From: JAKFWI01 sp035549875 | GTDB taxonomy: Bacteria > Pseudomonadota > Alphaproteobacteria > Caulobacterales > Aquidulcibacteraceae | NCBI GenBank assembly: GCA_035549875.1 | Contig: DASZPV010000106.1 | Location: 1-6,154 of the forward strand | Direction of reading: 5' to 3' | DNA: 6,154 bases | Shown here: in pieces, positions 1-5,843 of the stretch | How the letters are laid out: the number at the start of each line of letters is the position of its first letter | How positions within the stretch are numbered: position 1 is the stretch's first letter | Position numbers and translations under genes: made by a program | Notes under the pieces: model-generated | The model's input: only the letters and a program-made list of their open reading frames with translations | The model's database searches: none | Told to the model about the DNA's origin: nothing

Positions 1-1
1 C

Positions 2-262
2 AGCATCGCCGATCAAGTCGCCGCGTGTCAGAAGGCCGGCGGCAAGCTTCAGCGCGTGACGATCAGCGGCTTTCCCAACCGCGCCGATAACAGCGCCGGC
101 GGCGACGCAACCGCCCAAGCGCGCGGGCAGGCGGTGCTTGAAGCGCTGGTCGCCGCGGGACTGCCGAAGGACCAGATCAAACTGGCCGACTACCGCCTCA
201 AGCCAAACGATCTCAACCAACCCGTGCGCCGCCGCGCGGAGATCGCGCTGAAGATGCGCTAG
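2..262 (+). CDS. OmpA-like C-terminal domain protein, 3' end only
   Basis: The reading frame is open from base 2 to a TAG at 260-262, giving the last 86 residues of a protein whose start lies left of the window. A GTG at 56 is in frame, but the frame is open upstream of it, so it is probably internal. The fragment resembles the end of an OmpA/MotB-type peptidoglycan-binding domain: a beta strand (RVTISGF, residues 18-24), a helix with an Arg and alternating hydrophobics (QARGQAVLEALVAAGL, about 39-54), and a closing strand after a basic run (RRRAEIAL), the place where this family has its NRRVEI-like motif. The usual GHTD after the first strand reads GFPN here, so this is a divergent member or a different alpha/beta fold. 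If it is OmpA-like, it would act in the periplasm or outer membrane. It converges with the gene ending at 280, leaving only 17 bp between the stops. The family call is inference. Confidence 0.55.
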   Translation, partial: SIADQVAACQKAGGKLQRVTISGFPNRADNSAGGDATAQARGQAVLEALVAAGLPKDQIKLADYRLKPNDLNQPVRRRAEIALKMR

Positions 263-279
263 GGGCGGCGCTGGACTTG

Positions 280-987
280 CTAGAATAGCTTTTCGTACTT
301 CTGAGAAATACGAGCCAATATCGCCCCGTAGTCCAGCGCAGTCTGCTTTTCGTTCACCCATTCAAAATCAAACGGAGCCTCGTTTACTGCTCTGAAGCGC
401 AAAACTAAAAACTCATCAAAGGCCGGCGACGCATCTCTGACCAAACGGTCTTCGGCGTCCTTTGCCTCGGCGACGGGATGCTTGTACTTCCTTCCATCAG
501 TCCGAAATGTGCGGTCGCCTTCGTACGAGGTGCAATAGGCGGCGTGATTGATTCCGACAACGCCAACGGCGATCGGTGTGCCGCTCTTACCTTGAAAATG
601 TGCAGCCTGACCGCGCAGATCGCTGCCCACGCGATCAATCTGCTTGATCATGGCCTTCATCAGAATTTTCACTTCGACGCCGATTTCAATGGTCGCGATT
701 GCGGCGCGCTTAATGGCGTATCCCTCATCGGCGATCGGCGTTACTTGTGGAACTATTTCACCGAAACTACCGTCGCCCCGCCGCGCTTTTACACCTTGGC
801 GACGATTTTGCGTATTGAGAACGGACGTCCCGGCTTGCACGCGCGCCATGAATGTTTTCGATCTTCCGAGAGCATACAGGTCTTCGTAAAGCTCCATCGC
901 TACGGAGTCGCCCAGGTTCGACGCTCGATGCAGATACGCTTTGCCTTCGAAAAGCGCCTCGAATTTTTGGAGCAGCCGATAGGACAA
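280..987 (-). CDS. Putative restriction endonuclease partner of the adjacent DNA methyltransferase
   Basis: This encodes 235 residues of a family I cannot name with certainty. It starts at TTG (987-985), three bases after the methyltransferase stop; a GAGG ribosome-binding site (998-1001, 10 bases upstream) lies inside the end of that gene. The first ATG would be residue 31 and would drop a well-formed N-terminus, so TTG is preferred. The middle has a hydrophobic strand ending in EVK (E105, K107) after IEIG, which could be the E-x-K half of a PD-(D/E)XK nuclease site; E77, D87 or E101 could supply the other acid. A helix follows (KAMIKQIDRVGSDLRGQ), then a strand (PIAVGVVGINHA, about 138-149) and a polar stretch rich in Tyr, Arg and His (about 151-170). 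There is no signal peptide or membrane segment. Position directly behind a solitary methyltransferase and the possible nuclease motif suggest a type II endonuclease cutting the same site. A different methyltransferase-associated protein is possible. Confidence 0.6.
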   Translation of the reverse strand: MSYRLLQKFEALFEGKAYLHRASNLGDSVAMELYEDLYALGRSKTFMARVQAGTSVLNTQNRRQGVKARRGDGSFGEIVPQVTPIADEGYAIKRAAIATIEIGVEVKILMKAMIKQIDRVGSDLRGQAAHFQGKSGTPIAVGVVGINHAAYCTSYEGDRTFRTDGRKYKHPVAEAKDAEDRLVRDASPAFDEFLVLRFRAVNEAPFDFEWVNEKQTALDYGAILARISQKYEKLF

Positions 988-990
988 CTT

Positions 991-2019
991 TTAGCGACCT
1001 CGGCGTCGCCGAGGCTTCTCGATCGGCCTGGAAAAATGCGCAGACACTGCGCCGACCTTTCGATCAGTCGCCGTAGCCTTAAGTATGTTGGACGCTGCTA
1101 AGTCTGCGTAGGCAGGGTCGATCTCTACGCTAATTGAATTTCGGCCCGCGGCAACTGCAGCAATCGCGGTGCTGCCTGTGCCAGCAAAAGGGTCCAGCAC
1201 AGTGTCGCCGGCGAACGAAAACATTCTTATCAAGCGCTCAGCCAAAGTATTCGGGTAGGGTGCTGGATGTCCTGACCGCGTAGAAGCTCCGCGAATGTCC
1301 GTCCATACGGACCGCCACCATCTCTGCATCTCGTCCTTGGTCAGCATAGAGAGCGCCCTTTGGAGCGGCGTAACTTTCCGATACTCGCCGCCTTTTCGCA
1401 TAAATAGAATGTGTTCGATGTCGTTCTTGACGATGGCATTCGGCTGATACGGCTTCCCATAGAATCCGGCTCCGTTGCCTTCGACTTCGGTGACGCCGTT
1501 TGCAATTTTGTGCCAAAGTATAGGTGTTAGAATATCTAGCCCGAGCCTCCGGGCGCGTACCTGTATGTCGGCGTGTAGCGGCACCACAAAATGTTTTCCG
1601 GTTCTTTTGCGAGGGACGCACACGTCGCCCACAACACAGCAAATGCGCCCCCCCGGCGCGAGCGCGCGCTTACACTCTGCCCAAACCTTGTCGAGCTCAT
1701 CGAGGAATTGCTCGTAGTCCTCAATCGCTCCCATTTGGCCTTTCAGGGAGTTGTACTGTTTCAGCGTCCAGTAGGGAGGCGAAGTCACTACGAGATGCAC
1801 CGAGCCGCTTGGGATAAATGCAAGGCTGCGTGAGTCAGCGACCCGAAGCTCATGATCAGTGTGGCCGAACGGGCTTGGCCAGGGCGCTACTCGGAATTTC
1901 TCATTGGCGGATCGAAGCGCTTTTAACGCCTCAGGCGTGTTGTCGTGATTGGGGAGATCAATCTGTGGGGCCGTAGCGGCCTCGAACAGGTCAACAACCT
2001 TTGCCAGCGTTTGCGCCAT
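991..2019 (-). CDS. Site-specific DNA methyltransferase, beta class, probably cytosine-N4
   Basis: This enzyme moves a methyl group from S-adenosylmethionine to a base in a specific DNA site. Counted from the ATG at 2019 (343 residues), the catalytic motif TSPPYW is at 79-84 and the cofactor motif DPFAGTGST at 266-274, followed by EIDPAY. Catalytic motif first and cofactor motif last is the beta-class order; Ser rather than Asp before PPY favours cytosine-N4 over adenine-N6, though SPPY is not absolute. The region between (about 110-250) probably includes target recognition; the target cannot be read from sequence. The frame stays open to a GTG at 2145, but that start lies beyond the nrdA terminator hairpin (2105-2132). 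An ATG at 2046 (352 residues) is the main alternative. Neither start has a good ribosome-binding site; 2019 is preferred because a possible -10 box covers 2046. The C-terminus is very basic (PRRRRGR). The endonuclease-like gene follows after three bases, in the same frame, forming a likely type II restriction-modification pair. Confidence 0.88.
   Translation of the reverse strand: MAQTLAKVVDLFEAATAPQIDLPNHDNTPEALKALRSANEKFRVAPWPSPFGHTDHELRVADSRSLAFIPSGSVHLVVTSPPYWTLKQYNSLKGQMGAIEDYEQFLDELDKVWAECKRALAPGGRICCVVGDVCVPRKRTGKHFVVPLHADIQVRARRLGLDILTPILWHKIANGVTEVEGNGAGFYGKPYQPNAIVKNDIEHILFMRKGGEYRKVTPLQRALSMLTKDEMQRWWRSVWTDIRGASTRSGHPAPYPNTLAERLIRMFSFAGDTVLDPFAGTGSTAIAAVAAGRNSISVEIDPAYADLAASNILKATATDRKVGAVSAHFSRPIEKPRRRRGR
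998..1001 (-). promoter_or_regulatory. Ribosome-binding site for the endonuclease-like gene
   Basis: GAGG on the - strand lies 10 bases before the TTG at 987, inside the last codons of the methyltransferase gene. It supports the TTG start and suggests that the two genes are translated from one message. Confidence 0.45.
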
Positions 2020-2041
2020 CTCTGCCCGTTCTCTAAAAGTT

Positions 2042-2070
2042 CTCATACGTGAGCATGGATGATTCCGCAA
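2042..2070 (-). promoter_or_regulatory. Possible promoter of the restriction-modification genes
   Basis: On the - strand TTGCGG (2065-2070) is followed after 17 bases by TATGAG (2042-2047), matching sigma-70 boxes at 3/6 and 4/6 positions. It lies between the nrdA terminator and the methyltransferase, where a promoter is needed. If used, transcription would begin near 2035, making the ATG at 2019 the first usable start. The match is weak and could be chance. Confidence 0.25.
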
Positions 2071-2094
2071 GAAATTTTGAAAACATGCCTTCGC

Positions 2095-2132
2095 GTAAAC
2101 GAAAGAACCGCCGGCGTTTCCGCTGGCGGTTC
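2095..2132 (-). terminator. Rho-independent terminator of nrdA
   Basis: A hairpin occupies 2105-2132: arms of 8 perfect pairs (GAACCGCC with GGCGGTTC), one G-T opposition, then 3 more pairs closing a 4-base loop. On the - strand it is followed by the T-rich run TTTCGTTT. It lies about 80 bases after the nrdA stop, pointing the right way to end nrdA transcription and separate it from the restriction-modification genes. Confidence 0.75.
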
Positions 2133-2211
2133 GATGCGACACCACGTCGTGGCCCTTCGCGGATGGGCGATCCTTGAAAAATCGGCCAACGCCCGCTCTA
2201 CGCGGCGCGGT

Positions 2212-4095
2212 TTACTGGCAGGCGAGACACTCCTCGTAATCGACTTTCTCTTTCGGCGTTTCGACTACGTCGGCGGCTTCCTCGCGGTTGGCGAAGCCGG
2301 CGCGCTGCACGCTCTTGCTGCGGAGGTAATAGAGGCTCTTAACGCCTTTTTCCCATGCAGAGAAATGCAGCATGTGCAGATCCCATTTATCGACATCGCC
2401 GGGCAGGAACACGTTGAGCGATTGGCTCTGGCAGATGAACGGCGTGCGGTCGGCCGCCAGTTCGATGATCCAGCGCTGATCGAGTTCAAACGCGGTCTTG
2501 AACACCGCCTTTTCATCGTCGCTGAGGAAATCGAGGTGCTGCACGCTGCCTTCGTTCTTGAGGATCGAATCCCAGGTGTCGGGCGTGTTCTTTTCTTTCC
2601 GGTCGAGCACGGCTTCCAGATAGGGGTTCTTCACCGCGAACGAACCGGAGAGCGTTTTGTGCGTGTAGATGTTGGCCGGGATCGGCTCGATGCCGGCGGA
2701 CGTGCCGCCGCAGATGATCGAGATCGAAGCCGTCGGCGCGATCGCCAGCTTGTGGGAAAACCGCGCCATGATGCCGGATTCAGCCGCATCCGGGCAGGGG
2801 CCGCGCTCCTGGGCCAGCAGCACGCTCGCCGCATCGGCTGCGCGGCGAATATGCTTGAACATGCGCATGTTCCAGCTTTTCGCCATCGCCGATTCAAGCG
2901 GCACGCCAAGGCCCTGCAGGAACGAATGGAAGCCCATCAGGCCAAGGCCGACGCTGCGCTCGCGATAGGCTGAATATTTCGCGCGCTCCATTTCGTCCGG
3001 CGCGCGGTCGATGAAATCGGTGAGCACGTTGTCGAGGAAGCGGAATACGTCCTCGATGAAGGTCTCGTCTTCCTTCCACTCCAGGAATTTTTCTGCGTTG
3101 AGCGAGGACAGGCAGCACACCGCCGTGCGGTCGCGGCCGAGATGGTCCAGCCCCGTGTGCAGCATGATCTCGGAGCAGAGATTGGACTGGCGCACCTTGA
3201 AGCCCAGCCGCTGCTGGTGGCTCGGCATCTGGTTGTTCACCGTGTCCGAGAAGATGATGTAGGGCTCGCCGGTCTGTAGCCGCAGTTCGAGGATTTTCAC
3301 CCACAGTTTGCGTGCATCCGTCATCCGGATGACTTCCTGGTTCTTCGGGCTGCGCAGGGCGAATTGCTTGCCATCGCGCACCGCTTCCATGAATTCGTCG
3401 GTGACGTTGATGCCGTGATGGAGGTTGAGGCTTTTCCTGTTGAAATCGCCGCTGGCCTTCCGGATTTCGAGGAATTCCTCGATTTCGGGGTGGTGGACGT
3501 CCAGGTAAACCGCCGCCGAGCCGCGGCGCAGGCTGCCCTGGCTGATCGCCAGGGTGAGCGAATCCATCACCCGGATGAACGGAATGATCCCGCTGGTCTG
3601 CCCATTTTGGCCGACCTTTTCCCCGATTGACCGGACCGAGCCCCAATAGGTGCCGATCCCGCCGCCATTGGAGGCCAGCCAGACGTTCTCGTTCCAGGTC
3701 TCCATGATGTCGTCGAGCGAATCGCCCACGGCGTTCAGGAAGCAGGAAATCGGCAGCCCCCGCTCGGCGCCGCCGTTGGAAAGCACGGGCGTGGCCGGCA
3801 TGAACCAGAGCCGGGACATGTAATCGTAGATTCGCTGGGCGTGGGCGATGTCGTCGGAATAGGCCGTGGAGACCCGGGCGAACATGTCCTGAAAGGACTC
3901 GCCAGGCAAAAGATAGCGGTCCTGAAGCGTCGTCTTGCCGAAATCAGTCAAAAGCGCGTCGCGTGAAGGATCGGTGACAACCTTTCCCACCACCCCCAGC
4001 CGGCTCGACTGGCTCTTTAACCCCTTGGGCTTGCCACGCCGCGCGTCTGGCTTTTGGCTGGTGGTCGCTAGATTGGCCGCTTCATTGCGATACAT
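2212..4095 (-). CDS. nrdA: Ribonucleoside-diphosphate reductase, large (alpha) chain, class I
   Basis: NrdA reduces ribonucleoside diphosphates to deoxyribonucleotides in the cytoplasm, using a radical passed from the small subunit NrdB. The 627-residue product has the full set of class I features: active-site C118 (in ISCFLN), the catalytic trio N305, C307 and E309 (NLCSE), the second redox cysteine at C327 or C328, the substrate-binding loop near PTASIS (454-459), the radical-relay pair Y589-Y590 (SLYY), and the C-terminal thiol pair C623 and C626 (CLAC) that re-reduces the active site. The Tyr pair argues for class I rather than B12-dependent class II. The N-terminus is a short basic tail (about 1-40) leading straight into the reductase core, so there is no ATP-cone domain for dATP shut-off. 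The ATG at 4095 follows a purine-rich GAAGAAGA. Candidate NrdR sites lie upstream and a terminator downstream. nrdB is not in the window. Confidence 0.96.
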   Translation of the reverse strand: MYRNEAANLATTSQKPDARRGKPKGLKSQSSRLGVVGKVVTDPSRDALLTDFGKTTLQDRYLLPGESFQDMFARVSTAYSDDIAHAQRIYDYMSRLWFMPATPVLSNGGAERGLPISCFLNAVGDSLDDIMETWNENVWLASNGGGIGTYWGSVRSIGEKVGQNGQTSGIIPFIRVMDSLTLAISQGSLRRGSAAVYLDVHHPEIEEFLEIRKASGDFNRKSLNLHHGINVTDEFMEAVRDGKQFALRSPKNQEVIRMTDARKLWVKILELRLQTGEPYIIFSDTVNNQMPSHQQRLGFKVRQSNLCSEIMLHTGLDHLGRDRTAVCCLSSLNAEKFLEWKEDETFIEDVFRFLDNVLTDFIDRAPDEMERAKYSAYRERSVGLGLMGFHSFLQGLGVPLESAMAKSWNMRMFKHIRRAADAASVLLAQERGPCPDAAESGIMARFSHKLAIAPTASISIICGGTSAGIEPIPANIYTHKTLSGSFAVKNPYLEAVLDRKEKNTPDTWDSILKNEGSVQHLDFLSDDEKAVFKTAFELDQRWIIELAADRTPFICQSQSLNVFLPGDVDKWDLHMLHFSAWEKGVKSLYYLRSKSVQRAGFANREEAADVVETPKEKVDYEECLACQ

Positions 4096-4139
4096 TCTTC
4101 TTCACGCCCCGGTTCGACTTCGTCGTTAATGCCTTGATA

Positions 4140-4155
4140 ACACCATCTAGTGTCA
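4140..4155 (-). promoter_or_regulatory. Possible degenerate NrdR box (site A)
   Basis: ACACCATCTAGTGTCA on the + strand agrees with the NrdR box acaCwAtATaTwGtgt at about 11 of 16 positions. It starts 30 bp from site B, about three helical turns, which is the usual spacing of paired NrdR boxes, and it ends 45 bp from the nrdA start. The central match is imperfect, so the call depends partly on spacing. Confidence 0.4.
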
Positions 4156-4169
4156 CGCCGGCTTTTCAA

Positions 4170-4185
4170 CCCCTATATTTGGTAG
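4170..4185 (-). promoter_or_regulatory. Probable NrdR box (site B)
   Basis: The + strand core CTATATTTGG (4173-4182) matches the conserved centre of the NrdR box at 8 of 10 positions. NrdR is the ATP/dATP-sensing repressor of ribonucleotide reductase genes. The identical core recurs at site C, upstream of the same gene. On the - strand it contains TATAGG, so binding could cover a -10 element. Confidence 0.6.
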
Positions 4186-4238
4186 GTAGGGGTAAAATCT
4201 GGGTTAAGACGCTCCGTCGATTCCGCCGACTCCTTCAA

Positions 4239-4254
4239 GTTCTATATTTGGGGT
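4239..4254 (-). promoter_or_regulatory. Probable NrdR box (site C)
   Basis: This is the second copy of the CTATATTTGG core (4242-4251), 69 bp from site B and about 145 bp before the nrdA start. On the - strand it overlaps TATAGA, a plausible -10 element, with TTTACC 15 bases further upstream as a weak -35. A promoter here would give nrdA a leader of over 100 bases. The exact repetition of a ten-base core in one control region is the main evidence. Confidence 0.55.
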
Positions 4255-4364
4255 CTCCACCGGTAAATTTTAACCATTTGTAGACCGGCGGCCCAGCCGA
4301 AACGGCCGATTCTGGGATGGGCCTTCACAGCCTGACAACGCGAGGGGCGCGCAGCGCCGCTGCA

Positions 4365-5126
4365 CTAGGCGAACACTTCCCAGAGCAGCGCGGCCCCGAC
4401 CACGATCATCATGAGATAGATCAGCGTGTAGAACCGCTCGGCGTCGACGCGCCGGACGAGCCACACGCCCGCTAACGTGCCGGCGATCGCGGCGGGCAGT
4501 AGTACGGCGGTGGTCGTCAGATTGGCCGGCGTGAATTGATTGAGCGCGATATAGGCTGGCACTTTCAGCCAATTGATGATCGCGAAATAGATCGCCGTGG
4601 TGCCGACCAGGCTTTCGCGCGGCAGGTTTTTCGGCAGCACCCACATGTGAAACGGCGGCTGGCCCGCATGAGCCACTTGCGACGTGAAACCGGAGGCGAT
4701 GCCGGCGATTGACCCCCATATGACGTCGATGATGGGTGCGTGCGGCCTCGGCGCCCGCGCCGGCGCGCCATGCGACAGGTAGAGACGATACAGCGCGAAC
4801 AGGATCGAAAGCGCGCCGAGCACGCCGAGAATGACGCTAGCGCTTACCTTCGCGGCCAGCAGATAGCCTAGAAAAATACCGATCGCCGCGCCGGGCAGCA
4901 TGATCGCGAGAATGCGTTTGTCCCACGTGCGCCGGAACGCCCAGACGCTGACCACATCCTGCACGATCAGGATCGGCAGCAGAATCGCCGCCGCGCGGAC
5001 CGGCGAGATGGTCAGCGCCACCATCGGCATCGCCGCGGCCCCCGCGCCGGCAAAGCCGCCCTTGGCCAGGCCCAGCATCACCACCGCCGGAATCGCCAGC
5101 GCATAAAACCAGGGATCATCGATCAT
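4365..5126 (-). CDS. TauE/SafE family membrane transporter (sulfite exporter type)
   Basis: The 253-residue product is an inner-membrane protein with about eight hydrophobic segments. It shows the two family hallmarks in the two halves: LGLAKGGFAGAG near the start (about 18-29) and SGFTSQVAHAGQPP (about 145-158), each leading into further membrane helices. A polar Arg/Pro-rich loop (about 116-131) separates the halves. Members move small sulfur-containing or organic anions such as sulfite or sulfoacetate; the substrate here cannot be told. The ATG at 5126 is chosen because the first helix begins at once (PWFYALAIPAVVML) and the length fits the family; an upstream extension in the same frame to 5351 would overlap hepT and is Arg-rich and unlike a family N-terminus. 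No clear ribosome-binding site is seen. It lies 73 bp after hepT on the same strand. A functional link to its neighbours is not evident. Confidence 0.88.
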   Translation of the reverse strand: MIDDPWFYALAIPAVVMLGLAKGGFAGAGAAAMPMVALTISPVRAAAILLPILIVQDVVSVWAFRRTWDKRILAIMLPGAAIGIFLGYLLAAKVSASVILGVLGALSILFALYRLYLSHGAPARAPRPHAPIIDVIWGSIAGIASGFTSQVAHAGQPPFHMWVLPKNLPRESLVGTTAIYFAIINWLKVPAYIALNQFTPANLTTTAVLLPAAIAGTLAGVWLVRRVDAERFYTLIYLMMIVVGAALLWEVFA

Positions 5127-5175
5127 GTGTGGCGGATCAGATAGCCTTTCAGTGAGGGCGGCGATACTCAATGCC

Positions 5176-5196
5176 CGCGCGACGAAGAATCGCGCG
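5176..5196 (-). terminator. Hairpin just after hepT, possible terminator
   Basis: A perfect 7-bp stem (CGCGCGA with TCGCGCG) with a 7-base loop begins four bases past the hepT stop. It is very GC-rich but has no T tract on the - strand, so it may only pause transcription or protect the 3' end of the upstream message. Confidence 0.3.
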
Positions 5197-5199
5197 CGC

Positions 5200-5557
5200 T
5201 TAGATTTCCCCTCTCTTCTTGAGCATGCGCGCGATCGCCCGCTCAAGCGCAGAAAGATGCTCCTCGCATAGGTCCCAAATGCGCGAGCGATCAACCTCGT
5301 CGTAGCCATGGGCAATGCGATTTCGCAGGCTGATAATGCGCGCCCAGGCAATTTCTGGCGCTTCGGCCAAAACTTGTGCGCCTAACGCATTCGCCGCCTC
5401 GCCGATAACGATAAGCTGCATGAGCACTGCGTCTTGCGTCCGCTGGTCCAAAAAGGAAAGCGTCGCGGTCAAATCCTTCGAGATACAACCGCACTTGCGC
5501 GCAAGCGCGCTCTATCTCCGCCAGCAGCCCGGCGCTGCGATCAGGCGTCGATGGCAT
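5200..5557 (-). pseudogene. hepT: HepT-like HEPN toxin ribonuclease gene with a one-base frameshift
   Basis: HepT toxins are small HEPN-fold RNases held inactive by the MNT partner. The 5' part reads from the ATG at 5557 (MPSTPDRSAGLLAEIERA, then QVRLYLEGFDRDAFL) and then loses the family pattern. The rest lies in another frame, resuming at LDQRTQDAVLMQLIVIGEAA and ending at 5200. The break falls at five T on the - strand (A5 at 5450-5454 on +). Four T would give a seamless 118-residue protein reading FDRDAFLLDQRTQDAV across the join, a normal HepT length. In that product the RX4HXY nuclease motif is intact (R78, H83, Y85 in RNRIAHGY). The start overlaps the end of mntA by 17 bp, as expected for a coupled pair. 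A TTG at 5472 could open the 3' frame alone, but it would lack the first helix. The shift may be an inactivating mutation, a sequencing error, or, less likely, slippage at the homopolymer. Confidence 0.85.
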
Positions 5558-5825
5558 CAGCCAGTGCGCGCTTTAGGATCACGCGGTTGAGCCGCGATTC
5601 GCTAGCGATCGAGACGGGCGCGCCGAGGCGCTTCCATAGCTCTTCTTCAAGGTCGAAAAATCGAAGGCCGACCGATTGGTTGAAATCGACCAATAGATCG
5701 ATATCGCTGTCTGGGCCCGCTTCATCGCGCGCGTGGGAGCCGAATAGGCGAACCCGCGAGACGCCTTGCGCTTCAAGCCAAGGCTTAAGGACGCGCAGGT
5801 TGGCGAGGACATCGTCGCGGGTCAT
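5541..5825 (-). CDS. mntA: MntA-like nucleotidyltransferase antitoxin (MNT domain)
   Basis: The 94-residue product is a minimal nucleotidyltransferase. It carries the exact GSX10DXD signature (G29, S30, D41, D43; GSHARD then SDIDLLVDF), which binds metal and ATP. In characterised MntA-HepT pairs the antitoxin neutralises HepT by adding AMP to the Tyr of the toxin's RX4HXY motif. The ATG at 5825 is chosen because AAGG sits four bases upstream; an in-frame GTG at 5840 would add five residues and lacks support. The strand that often carries a third acidic residue (VDL in relatives) reads VSIAS at about 71-75, so that carboxylate may be absent. The gene starts 18 bp after the mutase-like gene stops and overlaps hepT, so it may share their message. 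The antitoxin appears intact although the toxin frame is broken. Confidence 0.88.
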   Translation of the reverse strand: MTRDDVLANLRVLKPWLEAQGVSRVRLFGSHARDEAGPDSDIDLLVDFNQSVGLRFFDLEEELWKRLGAPVSIASESRLNRVILKRALADAIDA

Positions 5826-5843
5826 GCTGCCTTGTAGCACGGG

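Larger units (their letters stand above)
4096..4364. other. nrdA upstream region between nrdA and the TauE-like gene
   Basis: These 269 bases hold no convincing gene. The half nearest nrdA is AT-richer and contains the three candidate NrdR sites. The half nearest the transporter holds inverted repeats: GGCCCA at 4290-4295 pairs with TGGGCC at 4318-4323 around a small GCCG-AAA-CGGC stem (4296-4306), and GGCGC-GCA-GCGCC lies at 4346-4358, just after the transporter stop codon. Either could help end transporter transcription, but neither is followed by a T tract on the - strand. Confidence 0.5.

Noticed and set aside
279..293. Small hairpin GCTA-GAA-TAGC followed by TTTT after the OmpA-like gene
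   Set aside because: The stem has only four pairs, too weak to call a terminator, and it overlaps the end of the converging gene.
478..1101. A 207-codon open frame on the + strand
   Set aside because: It is opposite the endonuclease-like gene and the methyltransferase end; the - strand genes have a ribosome-binding site and sensible gene order, while the + product shows no domain pattern.
2020..2145. N-terminal extension of the methyltransferase to a GTG at 2145
   Set aside because: The extension would be encoded by the nrdA terminator hairpin and the likely promoter region, and it adds no recognised motif.
2059..2973. A 304-codon open frame on the + strand
   Set aside because: It lies opposite nrdA, whose catalytic residues are all intact; the + frame product is rich in Arg, Ala and His with no recognisable domain, as expected of an antisense shadow in GC-rich DNA.
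4270..4719. A 149-codon open frame on the - strand
   Set aside because: It overlaps the TauE-like gene in another frame; the transporter frame has the hydrophobic segments and hallmark motifs, and this one is Arg-rich without a pattern.
5127..5351. 75-residue N-terminal extension of the TauE-like protein
   Set aside because: It overlaps hepT out of frame, is Arg-rich, and precedes a normal family start at the ATG at 5126.
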